A stretch of DNA of 64,000 bases from Shewanella sp. NFH-SH190041 (lineage in GTDB: Bacteria; Pseudomonadota; Gammaproteobacteria; Enterobacterales; Shewanellaceae). The DNA lies in assembly GCF_024363255.1 (NCBI RefSeq), contig NZ_AP026070.1, forward strand, positions 1,054,001 through 1,118,000, written 5' to 3'. Numbering within the stretch: position 1 is the stretch's first letter; every line of letters starts with the position of its first letter. The translations under genes were made by a program, and so were the position numbers. The notes beneath the pieces are model-generated. The model was given only the letters and a program-made list of their open reading frames with translations, made no database searches and was not told the origin of the DNA. Below are positions 8,192-17,169 of this stretch, in pieces.

Positions 8192-8836
8192 ATGACATAC
8201 AAGCAAGCGATATTATTAATGGCCCGCGAAGGCTTAGACGCCCTGGCGCAATCTGCGTTGGCCCGTAAACAGCCTACTCCTGCCCAGGAAAGTCACTTTT
8301 TGTGTAACTGGATGGCCGATGCACTAAAAAAGAAAACTTACCCTAAATTTCTGGCCGCTGATTTAACTGCTTGGGTGCGCGATGGCCGAAGTTTGGGCGC
8401 CGGTGCGCAGTTAAAACAATTGCTGCAGCGCATTGTTTATCAGTACGGTCAACTGGAAGGGGACAATGTGGCGCTGGGGCTGGCATTGCGTGGGTGGCTG
8501 GAACAATTGAGCGCAGATGAAGTGTTGGTGATCACTGATACGCCAGTAACGGCCAAATTAAAGCTGGATAATGATGGTTTGCCCAGCGTTATTATTTCTG
8601 CGCCGGAATTTGCCCAGTCGCTGGCGGGGGATGAACTGGTTAAGCCGCTGACACTGCATATCCGTGCCGATGAGCCTATGCTGGCTGAGACGGCGTTGTC
8701 CAGTGGTTTATTGCTCAGCCAAGGGGATAAGAAAGCCAGTTTGATCAAACACCATAAGGCTTATCGACTGTATCCCGGCAATGAACTGCCGAGTTTGGCG
8801 CTGTTGATCCCCGCGCAGGTTATGCCAAGCTGTTGA
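8192..8836 (+). CDS. conserved hypothetical protein, possibly DUF2913
   Basis: A 214-residue soluble protein with no signal peptide, membrane segment or recognised catalytic motif. An N-terminal all-helical half (FLCNWMADALKKK, then DLTAWVRDGRSLGAG) is followed by a beta-rich half with an ITDTPVTAKLKLD segment. The overall pattern resembles what I recall of the DUF2913 family of marine gammaproteobacteria, but this is not certain. It stands alone between a divergent carboxypeptidase and a convergent helicase and is followed by a strong terminator. Function unknown. Confidence 0.7.
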   Translation: MTYKQAILLMAREGLDALAQSALARKQPTPAQESHFLCNWMADALKKKTYPKFLAADLTAWVRDGRSLGAGAQLKQLLQRIVYQYGQLEGDNVALGLALRGWLEQLSADEVLVITDTPVTAKLKLDNDGLPSVIISAPEFAQSLAGDELVKPLTLHIRADEPMLAETALSSGLLLSQGDKKASLIKHHKAYRLYPGNELPSLALLIPAQVMPSC

Positions 8837-8881
8837 TAATGCATCAAGAGCATATCTTTTTCTCTGCATAAGCAGATACAA

Positions 8882-8909
8882 AAATGCCTCCGTGATGGAG
8901 GCATTTTTA
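8882..8909. terminator. bidirectional intrinsic terminator
   Basis: AAATGCCTCC (8882-8891) pairs with GGAGGCATTT (8897-8906) across a 5-nt loop, with A and T tracts on either side. It serves the plus-strand hypothetical gene and the convergent rhlE. Confidence 0.85.
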
Positions 8910-8949
8910 TGACTAAACTTGGCAGTTACTTACGGCAGAAAAGGTGGCG

Positions 8950-10245
8950 TTACTTCAGTTTTTTCGGTTTGATACCGCTTGAGCCAACTTTCACTTTGAC
9001 CCGGCGGCCAGACATGCTCTTTTCTGCAGAGATCTGGGCAACGGCTTCATCATCACGCAGTTTTTTGCTGAAGCGACGGCGTTGCAGGTGTTTTAGCAAG
9101 GACTCGCGGCGGGATACTTCATAACCCGGTACGGTAATGCGTTTGATACGCTGGCCGATCAGCTTTTCAATATCAGCCAGCATGCGTTCTTCTTCCCGGC
9201 TAACAAATGAGATAGCGACCCCGGATTTCCCGGCCCGGCCAGTACGGCCAATACGGTGAATATAATCTTCAGCTAAAAATGGCAGGTCGTAGTTCACCAC
9301 GTATTCCAGTGCTGGAATATCCAGCCCTCGGGCGGCAACTTCAGTGGAAACCAGTACTCTGAGTTTGCCGTCAACAAAGTCTTTCAGTGCCCGGCGACGA
9401 CTGCCATGGGCTTTTTCACTGTGGATTACCCCGGTAGGAATACCGTCCATATTCAGCTCTTTGGCCAGCTGTTCACAGTCTTCCCGTGTAGCGGAAAACA
9501 CCAGTACTTGATGCCAGTTTTTACGACCGATCAGCTCTGACAGCAGTTCACGCTTGCGGCGCTGCTCCACCGGATAAATTACCTGGCTAACTGTGCTTGC
9601 GGCAGTGTTGTGTTTATCTGCCGTAATCATTTGGTAGCCGGGCATGATCTCATCAGCCAGTTTACGTACACCGCCAGAGAAAGTGGCAGAGAACATCAGT
9701 GTCTGGCGCTGCTTATTACATACCTGCAGTACCCGTTGGATGTCTTTGATAAAACCCATATCCAGCATACGGTCAGCTTCATCCAATACCAGATATTCAA
9801 TTTCTGACAGGCTCAGGTTACAGGCTTGCAGCTGCTCAAGTAGACGGCCTGGGGTTGCAACCAGAAAGTCGGTTCCCTGTTTTAGCTTACGGGCTTGAGA
9901 TTCAGCACTTTTACCACCTGTCATCAAACGGACATTGATTTTCAGGTATTTGCTGTATGCCTTAAGGTTATTAGCGATCTGCTCTGCCAACTCCCGAGTT
10001 GGGGTCAGGATCAGTGCCCGTGCCCGGCCGCTGGTGAGCGGCTTGGGTTGATCATGCATTTTCTGCAGGATAGGCAGGGAGAAGGCTGCAGTTTTCCCTG
10101 TGCCGGTCTGGGCGCTGGCCAGGACATCCTGACCCCGGCGAACAGCCGGAATTGCCTGGCGCTGAATAGGCGTCAGGGTAGTGTAGCCGCAGTCAGATAC
10201 GGCATTGAGTATCTCTGGGGCAAAACTGAAGGATTCAAAGTTCAT
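8950..10245 (-). CDS. rhlE: ATP-dependent DEAD-box RNA helicase RhlE
   Basis: A 431-residue DEAD-box helicase with the full motif series: Q motif (TPIQRQAIP), Walker A AQTGTGKT, PTRELAEQ, TPGR, DEAD, SAT, and C-terminal ARGLDIP and HRIGRTGRAG. The N-terminal pattern and the short basic tail fit the RhlE group (ribosome assembly, RNA degradation) better than SrmB, DbpA or CsdA. The tail is rich in Arg/Lys. The gene stands alone, convergent with the upstream hypothetical and divergent from molA. Confidence 0.88.
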   Translation of the reverse strand: MNFESFSFAPEILNAVSDCGYTTLTPIQRQAIPAVRRGQDVLASAQTGTGKTAAFSLPILQKMHDQPKPLTSGRARALILTPTRELAEQIANNLKAYSKYLKINVRLMTGGKSAESQARKLKQGTDFLVATPGRLLEQLQACNLSLSEIEYLVLDEADRMLDMGFIKDIQRVLQVCNKQRQTLMFSATFSGGVRKLADEIMPGYQMITADKHNTAASTVSQVIYPVEQRRKRELLSELIGRKNWHQVLVFSATREDCEQLAKELNMDGIPTGVIHSEKAHGSRRRALKDFVDGKLRVLVSTEVAARGLDIPALEYVVNYDLPFLAEDYIHRIGRTGRAGKSGVAISFVSREEERMLADIEKLIGQRIKRITVPGYEVSRRESLLKHLQRRRFSKKLRDDEAVAQISAEKSMSGRRVKVKVGSSGIKPKKLK

Positions 10246-10484
10246 CTACTTATCCCATTATTACGAAAATGGTGGCAAAAATAGCCCAAGGTGAGGGCGG
10301 GCGCGGAGTATAGCAAATTTCTGCTGTGATACGTACCACTGATGTACTTTTTAACCAGTGATGATGGCGATTGACATCATCAGTTTGAATTTAGTTGTTT
10401 GTCGAGCCAAGTATTATCGCGATATGACAGAGCTTGATAACGATATGATTAGGGAAGATGAGTATTTTCTTGTCAGCCGCTAAC

Positions 10485-10511
10485 ATCGATATATAATTAA
10501 GTATATATCGA
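10485..10511. promoter_or_regulatory. ModE-like operator (molybdate/tungstate regulator box)
   Basis: ATCGATATATA (10485-10495), six spacer bases, then TATATATCGA (10502-10511). This near-perfect palindrome matches the layout of ModE/Mop boxes (ATCG-TATATA-N6-TATATA-CGAT). It lies about 22 bp upstream of molA, a position suited to repression when molybdate or tungstate is plentiful. Confidence 0.75.
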
Positions 10512-10532
10512 AAACTTCATGTTCGCTTTATC

Positions 10533-11597
10533 ATGTCCAATATCAAAACATTTTCTGCCGCTGTATTTTTGTTCATCGGCTTGCTAAGTCATAGTGCTAT
10601 GGCATCTCAGCAGGTAACCGATCAACTTGGGCGCAGCGTTATCTTGCCAGACCATATCAGCCGAGTTGCTGTTTTACAGCATCAAACCCTTAATATTCTG
10701 AATCAATTGAATGCTCTAAATGATGTTGTTGCGATTCAATCCAGCTGGAAAAAATCTCTTGGCGCTCATTATGTGAGATTGGCCCCTCAATTAGCCTCCT
10801 TACCCATGCCTGGTGACTTAACCCAAGTGAATATTGAGAGTTTATTGGCGACTCAACCTCAGGTTGTTTTTGTGGCCAATTATGCGCCTCAAGAAATGAT
10901 CGAGCAGATTGAAAAAGAGGGCGTGCCTGTTATTGCTATTTCACTGCGACAGGCTCCGACTAGTGAGAAGAGTAAACTTAATCCAACCCTGAGAGATGAT
11001 AAGTCAGCTTATGATAATGGTTTAAAAGAAGGTATTCGGCTGATTGCGCAAATCGTTAATAAAAAAGCAGAAGGCGAAGAACTTATAAAGGCTACGTTTG
11101 CGAATCAACATTTGATTCAGCAACGCTTAGCCAACATTCCTGCTCAGGAAAGGGTACGGGTTTATTTGGCGAATCCAGATTTATATACCTATGGGAAGGG
11201 CAAATATACTGGTGTGATGATGGAAAGATCTGGTGCATATAATGTCGCAGCAGCAGATTTAAAAGGGTATCAATCCGTTTCAATAGAACAAATATTAGCA
11301 TGGGACCCTAAGACTATTTTTGTTCAAAATCGCTTTCCCAAAGTCGTTTCTACAATAAAAGCCGATCCTAACTGGCAATGGATCAGCGCGGTTAAAAATC
11401 AGAATATATATCTTATGCCCGAGTACGCGAAAGCCTGGGGTTATCCTATGCCGGAAGCAATTGCCCTAGGTGAATTATGGATGGCTAAAACGCTATATCC
11501 TGCTCAGTTTGAAGATATTGATTTAGATAAAAAAGTTCATGATTACTATCAGCATTTTTATCGTGTGGCATATCAAGAAAATAAATTAAACGATTAG
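10533..11597 (+). CDS. molA: periplasmic substrate-binding protein, MolA-type molybdate/tungstate importer
   Basis: A 354-residue class III binding protein (BtuF/FepB fold) with an N-terminal signal peptide ending near MASQQ. The start QVTDQLGR is typical of cluster A-II proteins, and VLQHQTLNILNQL and NIESLLATQPQVVFVANYAP follow. Sequence pattern and gene order resemble Haemophilus MolA (HI1472), a molybdate/tungstate binder often annotated as a siderophore protein. The ModE-like operator directly upstream supports an oxyanion substrate. The gene is markedly AT-rich against its neighbours. The start lacks a clear ribosome site; an earlier ATG at 10519 is out of frame. Confidence 0.75.
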   Translation: MSNIKTFSAAVFLFIGLLSHSAMASQQVTDQLGRSVILPDHISRVAVLQHQTLNILNQLNALNDVVAIQSSWKKSLGAHYVRLAPQLASLPMPGDLTQVNIESLLATQPQVVFVANYAPQEMIEQIEKEGVPVIAISLRQAPTSEKSKLNPTLRDDKSAYDNGLKEGIRLIAQIVNKKAEGEELIKATFANQHLIQQRLANIPAQERVRVYLANPDLYTYGKGKYTGVMMERSGAYNVAAADLKGYQSVSIEQILAWDPKTIFVQNRFPKVVSTIKADPNWQWISAVKNQNIYLMPEYAKAWGYPMPEAIALGELWMAKTLYPAQFEDIDLDKKVHDYYQHFYRVAYQENKLND

Positions 11598-11601
11598 TGT
11601 T

Positions 11602-12606
11602 ATGTTAAGTTCATTTTCTTCTTTTAAAATGATTAATATCGTATTGATTATAATAATGATATTAATCATTTTATTTTCCTTGACTTTGGGGCAATATCCT
11701 ATTTCATATAGTCAGTTGGCTTTATATGGGATAGGTAAACAGTCTCTTTCTCCGCTAGATGAACATATTATTTGGTCAATTCGATTGCCACGAATTATTA
11801 TGGCATTAGGGGTTGGCGGGGCACTTGCCTATTGTGGTACAATCTTACAAGGGGTGTTTCATAATCCTTTAGTTGATCCCCATATTATTGGTGTTACTTC
11901 AGGTGCTGCTTTTGGTGGAACGTTAGCTATTTTATTAGGTTTTTCTACCTTTGGCTTAATGAGTTCGACATTTTTCTTTGGGCTTTTAGCATTAGTTGTT
12001 ATTTATATTTTAGCGGAAGTATTAGGTAAGAATGATCGTTTAATGCTTATTTTACTCGGCATTGTGTTGAGTGGCGTATTTGCTGCATTGGTAAATTTAA
12101 TTCAATATCTTGCTGATACAGAAGAAAAATTACCTAGTATTATTTTTTGGCTTCTAGGCAGTTTTTCGACTGTAAATTGGCATAAGGTTGGTTTAATGTG
12201 GTTTCCATTATGTATTGTGGGAAGTGTTCTTTACCGCTTACGTTGGCGAATCAATATTTTATCTCTTGGCGATTTAGAAGCTAATGCCTTGGGTATTAAT
12301 GTTTCAACACTGCGTTATTGTATCTTATTATTAACAGCAATTATTATTGCTGCGCAAGTTGCTGTAAGTGGTAGCATTGGGTGGATTGGTTTAGTTGTCC
12401 CTCACCTGGCCAGAACTCTTGTTGGTGCGGATCACCGCAGGTTATTACCAACCGCATTTATTTTGGGTGCAATCATCATGATGATTGTGGATGATATTGC
12501 GCGTACATTGAGTCAAGCAGAAATTCCTTTAGGAATAATAACCGCATTATTTGGTGCGCCGCTTTTTATTATATTGCTGGCGAAAGAACGGGCATGGAAG
12601 AAATGA
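11602..12606 (+). CDS. molB: ABC importer permease, FecCD/BtuC type (MolB)
   Basis: A 334-residue membrane protein with about ten hydrophobic helices in the BtuC/FecCD pattern. Typical blocks are RLPRIIMALGVGGALAYCG, NPLVDPHIIGVTSGAAFG and the cytoplasmic coupling region GLVVPHLARTLVGADHR. It forms the transmembrane channel of the importer. It begins only 4 bp after molA, without its own ribosome site, implying translational coupling. GC content is visibly low. FecCD members also carry iron chelates and B12; substrate is inferred from the operator and neighbours. Confidence 0.8.
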   Translation: MLSSFSSFKMINIVLIIIMILIILFSLTLGQYPISYSQLALYGIGKQSLSPLDEHIIWSIRLPRIIMALGVGGALAYCGTILQGVFHNPLVDPHIIGVTSGAAFGGTLAILLGFSTFGLMSSTFFFGLLALVVIYILAEVLGKNDRLMLILLGIVLSGVFAALVNLIQYLADTEEKLPSIIFWLLGSFSTVNWHKVGLMWFPLCIVGSVLYRLRWRINILSLGDLEANALGINVSTLRYCILLLTAIIIAAQVAVSGSIGWIGLVVPHLARTLVGADHRRLLPTAFILGAIIMMIVDDIARTLSQAEIPLGIITALFGAPLFIILLAKERAWKK

Positions 12607-13343
12607 TAATGCTATCGGTAAAGAATCTCGTTTTTGGCCATAATACTTCATTATGTACGCCAATTTCGTTTGAGCTTGCTCAAGGCTGTGTATTAGCTGT
12701 TCTTGGCGCTAATGGGCGAGGCAAAACGACATTATTACACACTTTACTTGGTTCTCTCTCGCCCCAGTCTGGTGAGCTCTATTACCATGCAAAGTTGGGT
12801 TATGTACCTCAAAGTTGCCAGTTGAATTTTGCTTATACAGCATTAGATGTCGTATTGATGGGGTTGGCTCAAACCATAGGGCTGTTTTTTCATCCTAGCA
12901 AGTCTGATGAGGATAGGGCCTATTATTTATTGCAGCAATTTGGAATTGAATCACTCAGCACGAAAATATTTAATCAGCTATCGGGTGGGCAACAGCAGTT
13001 AGTATTATTAGCTAGAGCATTAATTGCTGATGCTGAAATAATATTATTAGATGAACCAACATCAGCTTTAGATTTTTCTAATCAGAAAAAGGTTTTACAA
13101 TGTATTTTAAGGTTAGCTAAACAAGAGGATAAGTGCATTATTTTTACCACTCATGATCCATATCATGCGCAGTTAGTTGCTGATGATTGTTTGCTTTTAT
13201 TACCAGAAAAACAATGGGCATTCTCACCCAAAGATGAGATCCTTAATGAGCAGATGTTACATAATCTCTATGGCGTGCCATTGAAAAAATTTGACATTTC
13301 TTCAAGCCAGAAAGCAATTTTACCGCTTTTTGATATCCACTAG
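12603..13343 (+). CDS. molC: ABC importer ATPase (MolC)
   Basis: A 246-residue nucleotide-binding subunit: Walker A GANGRGKTT, Q-loop VPQSCQ, signature LSGGQQQLVLLARAL, Walker B IILLDEPTSALD and the switch His in FTTHD. The chosen ATG at 12603 overlaps the molB stop (ATGA); ATGs at 12594 and 12609 are alternatives. The sequence resembles Haemophilus MolC more than FepC or BtuD. It powers uptake through MolB and closes the molABC operon, ending 4 bp inside the convergent next gene. Confidence 0.8.
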   Translation: MIMLSVKNLVFGHNTSLCTPISFELAQGCVLAVLGANGRGKTTLLHTLLGSLSPQSGELYYHAKLGYVPQSCQLNFAYTALDVVLMGLAQTIGLFFHPSKSDEDRAYYLLQQFGIESLSTKIFNQLSGGQQQLVLLARALIADAEIILLDEPTSALDFSNQKKVLQCILRLAKQEDKCIIFTTHDPYHAQLVADDCLLLLPEKQWAFSPKDEILNEQMLHNLYGVPLKKFDISSSQKAILPLFDIH

Positions 13344-14059
13344 AGAAGTGTTTTATAACCATATAACGTGAAGATCTCTTGGCATTGGGTGGAGCACAAA
13401 TAATCTACAATGGGTGCAATCATTTTTTGTTGGTAAGCTAACCCATAAATAATATCGATATTGTCTTTGTCAGGGATGGATATGCTAGTTAGCGCTGAAT
13501 GTTGGGCAATGATATTACGGTAGTGATTATAACCAATGAAAATATCCGCATAATTGTTCTCTAATAGCCAAGTTGCCGCTATATGATCAGGCGGAATTGC
13601 TATGGTGTTTATTCCTCCAACAAGGGGTAATACCCTATGTTTAAGTTTGTTCCCTAATCCTTGTTGTTGCTGTTCTATTTTGTCAAATAACTGCCAAGTA
13701 TAATCGCCAGAGGGATCTGTTATAGGAGTAGAGGTTGCAATTCTTAATGTTGAATGCTGCAAGTAACTTAACCAATTGACTTCTTGTTCAAAATATTGCT
13801 TTTTAATTGTAAGACATAAACTATTACGGGTTAAATCTCTGTAATAGGAGAAAATTCCTTTGTTAATTATTCTTCTACAGTGTGCTTGATTGGCTGATAA
13901 GAATAAATCACAAGGGGCTCCTTGTTCGATTTTTTCTCGTAATAATCCTGCTGGACCAAAATGTAAGATAATTGATTTTTGTGAAATAGCTTCTAAGCTA
14001 GGCGCTATTTCTGTTAATACGCTTTTTAAGCTACCTGCAGCATAAATTATAATTGGCAT
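13340..14059 (-). CDS. ModA-like oxyanion-binding protein without signal peptide
   Basis: A 239-residue protein related to molybdate-binding ModA. It starts at the first strand (PIIIYAAGSLKSVL), then EKIEQGAPCDLFLSANQ and a conserved central SDP-like block (ITDPSGDYTWQLF). The usual Ser cluster of ModA is replaced by FGPAGLL. No signal peptide exists: an in-frame stop lies three codons before the ATG at 14059, so a longer start is excluded. It should therefore be cytoplasmic, perhaps a molybdate sensor or store. It is convergent with molC (4-bp overlap) and shares its AT-rich composition, suggesting co-transfer. Confidence 0.72.
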   Translation of the reverse strand: MPIIIYAAGSLKSVLTEIAPSLEAISQKSIILHFGPAGLLREKIEQGAPCDLFLSANQAHCRRIINKGIFSYYRDLTRNSLCLTIKKQYFEQEVNWLSYLQHSTLRIATSTPITDPSGDYTWQLFDKIEQQQQGLGNKLKHRVLPLVGGINTIAIPPDHIAATWLLENNYADIFIGYNHYRNIIAQHSALTSISIPDKDNIDIIYGLAYQQKMIAPIVDYLCSTQCQEIFTLYGYKTLL

Positions 14060-14261
14060 AAATGCTTAAATTTAAATGATGATTTTAATCATATCCTAAA
14101 GTCATCCAGAAATACTACCAGTTACTGATTTTTAAATGTAAGTCAATACTCAATACCATGTACTTGTAATGTTTTTATATTTTTTTTACTTGTTACGCTA
14201 CTGAATATATTATTCATTAAAACAGGCTATGAAAATGAGATGATTCTTTAGATGAATAGAA

Positions 14262-14289
14262 CAAGCCATCAGAATATTCTGATGGCTTG
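14262..14289. terminator. perfect 28-bp palindrome, probable mntH terminator
   Basis: CAAGCCATCAGAAT (14262-14275) is immediately followed by its exact reverse complement (14276-14289). On the minus strand it follows mntH by 26 bp, but the trailing T-run is weak. Confidence 0.55.
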
Positions 14290-14315
14290 GTAATACGAAA
14301 GGCTTTTATTGATAC

Positions 14316-15584
14316 TTAATGTGCTATTAAGCTGTAGAGCAGATAAGCGTTAAGCGCCAAAACCAGTACTACGATTACCTGACCTAAGCGTTGCATCCAT
14401 ACTGGGTTGTGGAATTTCCCCATCAGGTCTTTGTTAGCGGTGAACATTAATAGTGGAATTAACGCCAGTGCAATACCAAAGCTCAATACAACCTGACTCA
14501 TCACCAGAATTTCTGTGGTATTGAGTCCGAGGGCGATAACCACAAATGCTGGTGCCATGGTGATGGTACGGCGTAGCCACAATGGAATGGCAAAGCGGAC
14601 AAATCCTTGCATTACCACCTGACCGGCGAGCGTACCAACCACGGAGCTCGAAATCCCAGAGGCAATTAGTGAGATACCGAATAGTAGTGCTGCACTGTGC
14701 CCAAGCAGAGGTGTCAGGGTCATATAAGCGGTTTCAATTTCAGCCACATGTTGATTGCCGGAGTAATGAAATACCGCAGCTGCCATGGCAATAATGGCGA
14801 TATTAACAAAGCCTGCGACAGTCATGGCTAAAATGACATCGGTACGGGTTGAGCGCAGACGTTGATGGGTGCTAGCCCGGGTCTTTTCGCCAAATAGGGC
14901 TGAGTGCAAGTAAATGACATGGGGCATCACTGTCGCCCCTAAGATACCGGCTGCTAAGTAAATTTGTTGCGGATTACTGAACCCCGGGATCAACATACCC
15001 TGCATAAAATCGGTGGCAGCAGGTTTAGCCATATACAGTTCAGCAATATAGATACCGGCGACCAGCAGCAATAATGCACCGATGATCAATTCCAGAGGCT
15101 TTTGGCCTTTCCGACTAAACAGTAAAATCCCCATGGTTAATACTGCAGTGATCCCCGCCCCTTCCAGCAACGAGACACCAAATAACAACTGGAAGCCCAC
15201 CGCAGCGCCGATAAATTCAGCCAAATCAGTTGCCATGGCAATGACTTCAGCTTGTAACCAGTAAGGCACCACCGCCCAGCGGGGAAGACGGTCACGCAGA
15301 TGCTCTGCCAAGTTTTTACCGGTGACAATACCAAGTTTGGCAGAGAGGTACTGGATAACCATGGCCATCAGGTTGGCCCAGAGCACAACCCAGAGCAGTT
15401 TGTAACCGAAACTGGAACCCGCTTCGATATTGGTGGCGAAGTTACCGGGATCGATATAACCGATGGCGGCGATAAAAGCAGGACCCAGAAGCAGTAGCTT
15501 GTGTTTCAGCTGAGTGATGCGTGGTGCGGGAGTGGCGTCGGGTGATTGCGAAACCGGTACTGTCTGCTGGGTTAAAGTCGCCAT
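14316..15584 (-). CDS. mntH: NRAMP-family Mn2+/Fe2+:H+ symporter MntH
   Basis: A 422-residue inner-membrane divalent metal importer with about eleven hydrophobic helices. The metal-binding signatures are intact: DPGN at residues 45-48 in the first helix and [11 protein letters not shown] in helix six. The ATG at 15584 is preceded by AGGA about 9 nt upstream, so it is preferred over a longer TTG start. A Fur-like box at 15635-15649 lies about 50 bp upstream, as expected for an iron- or manganese-controlled importer. It follows a permease gene transcribed the same way. Confidence 0.93.
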   Translation of the reverse strand: MATLTQQTVPVSQSPDATPAPRITQLKHKLLLLGPAFIAAIGYIDPGNFATNIEAGSSFGYKLLWVVLWANLMAMVIQYLSAKLGIVTGKNLAEHLRDRLPRWAVVPYWLQAEVIAMATDLAEFIGAAVGFQLLFGVSLLEGAGITAVLTMGILLFSRKGQKPLELIIGALLLLVAGIYIAELYMAKPAATDFMQGMLIPGFSNPQQIYLAAGILGATVMPHVIYLHSALFGEKTRASTHQRLRSTRTDVILAMTVAGFVNIAIIAMAAAVFHYSGNQHVAEIETAYMTLTPLLGHSAALLFGISLIASGISSSVVGTLAGQVVMQGFVRFAIPLWLRRTITMAPAFVVIALGLNTTEILVMSQVVLSFGIALALIPLLMFTANKDLMGKFHNPVWMQRLGQVIVVLVLALNAYLLYSLIAH

Positions 15585-15634
15585 AACGTATGTATCCTGA
15601 AGTATCAATTGAGCCAGTCTATTTTAAATCTAAA

Positions 15635-15649
15635 TGAGAATCAATATCA
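15635..15649. promoter_or_regulatory. Fur-like box upstream of mntH
   Basis: TGAGAAT-C-AATATCA matches the Fur 7-1-7 pattern TGATAAT-N-ATTATCA at 12 of 14 positions. It is set in a longer symmetrical TAAATGA/TCATTTA context. Confidence 0.65.
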
Positions 15650-15769
15650 TTTAGATGATTCGATAGATCAACTCGTTCGCTTTTTCAGATACACCCACTG
15701 AGAGTGGCACAATACCGGTATGCTATTCATTGTAAGGCCTTACGTTTCACGTGCCGACTATATTTGCTG

Positions 15770-17044
15770 TTACATCGTCATGGTGTTGCCATTTACTTGG
15801 CGGCCCAGGCGGTAGTACCAAAGTGACAATGGGATGAAAATCAGATTCATCAAGGTGGTTATATTCCAGCCAAATCCAGCTTGATGCAGAGTATGCAGAC
15901 TTTCTCGCGATAGCTGCCAGCCAAACGCCCAACATAGCCAGTCAATTAACAATCCTGTCAGTAAGATGGCAATAAAGAGTAGGGCCACCATCCAGCGCGC
16001 GGGTGTTTTGCCGTAATAATTGCGATACACCCGGGTCATCGGGATGGTTAGCACATCAGCCAGAATAAAGCCCATCACGCCACCAAAGGAGATGCCCCCG
16101 TGCCACAGTGCGGCCGCTAACAGTAGATTACCGACAGAGCAGACATAGGCCAGTACCGCCACCGCAATACCGATCACCACATCCAGTGCTGAATGCAAGG
16201 CCGCTGGCAGTTGACTGTTATTGCCAATAAATAATTCCCGCCACCAGTTATCCGGCATCAGGGCTATCAGGAGGGATGAAATCACCACTCCGATGAGGAT
16301 CTCTTTGCCAATCATGGCGATATCCATTTGGAAAAAACCGGCACTGCGGCGAACCTTGGCCATCAACGGGCTGGGCGTTGAGCTGGTTGCTGGCGACGGT
16401 GATGCAGAGGATTGCGCTGCATGATTGCTGTCATGCCTCATCGGCATTGCCATATCGCAATGCTCTGGCATAGACGGTGATGTCGATGACATCGCTGACA
16501 TATCCATGCCGCAGTCCATGGTTGTCGCTTCCTGTGTATGATGCATCGGCATATCACAATGAACGGCTTGAGGTGGCGTATTGTCAGCCAGTTTGGCTCG
16601 CAGGGCTCGCTCCTGGGCGGCAGGATAAGCTTTAAACAGCAGTGCCACCAGAATAATCAAGATGATGCCGCCGGTGATCTCTCCCCAAAGAAACTGCCAT
16701 CCCAGCAGAGAAACCAGCACAATAAACATTTCCAGAATTAGGTTCGTACTGGCAACCAGAAATGCCATGGCATTGGCCAAACTGGCTTTTTTAATCAGCA
16801 GGGTTCTTGAAAGAGAGGCTGCGGCATAAGAGCAAGAAGAAGAGACCATGCCCAGTAGCGTGGTCAGCAGTAGGCTTTTAGGCGTGGTGCGTCCGAGGTG
16901 GTGTACCACAGTATCGACCGGCAAAATATGACGCAAAACGGATGAAAGCATTAGCCCAAACGCTAGTGGCCAGTAGATTTGCCACACCATACCGGTAAAG
17001 GTGTCAGCAATATGCAGCACAGATTGCAGTAGATCAGTTGCCAC
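15770..17044 (-). CDS. ArsP/YraQ-type permease with Met/His/Cys-rich loop
   Basis: A 424-residue membrane protein with about eight to ten helices in two halves. The SSSCSYAAASLSRTL block is the hallmark of the permease family containing ArsP and YraQ. Between the halves, residues about 140-215 form a long hydrophilic loop with three related clusters: HCDMPMHH, DCGMDMSAM and HCDMAMPMRH. Such Met/His/Cys clusters often bind soft metals (copper, silver) or metalloids. Start is GTG at 17044 with AAGGGGGA just upstream. Family members export organoarsenicals; the substrate here is unknown. It is next to, and co-directional with, mntH. Confidence 0.8.
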   Translation of the reverse strand: MATDLLQSVLHIADTFTGMVWQIYWPLAFGLMLSSVLRHILPVDTVVHHLGRTTPKSLLLTTLLGMVSSSCSYAAASLSRTLLIKKASLANAMAFLVASTNLILEMFIVLVSLLGWQFLWGEITGGIILIILVALLFKAYPAAQERALRAKLADNTPPQAVHCDMPMHHTQEATTMDCGMDMSAMSSTSPSMPEHCDMAMPMRHDSNHAAQSSASPSPATSSTPSPLMAKVRRSAGFFQMDIAMIGKEILIGVVISSLLIALMPDNWWRELFIGNNSQLPAALHSALDVVIGIAVAVLAYVCSVGNLLLAAALWHGGISFGGVMGFILADVLTIPMTRVYRNYYGKTPARWMVALLFIAILLTGLLIDWLCWAFGWQLSRESLHTLHQAGFGWNITTLMNLIFIPLSLWYYRLGRQVNGNTMTM

Positions 17045-17169
17045 ATTTCCCCCTTATTTATACCACCCCGGCATGAGCTTGCCTGGCGGTGTTCAATCTT
17101 TTAAGAGGTATCCTATGCCTGCCCTTTAGCCTACTCAACTAAATTAACATGCCTTAAATTTAATCTGAT

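Noticed and set aside
10416..10450. Second ModE-like site upstream of the main box
   Set aside because: ATCG and CGAT half motifs occur, but symmetry is only about half matched.
10533..13343. Siderophore or cobalamin importer
   Set aside because: Binding protein and permease families allow it, but the ModE-like operator and adjacent ModA-like gene favour molybdate or tungstate.
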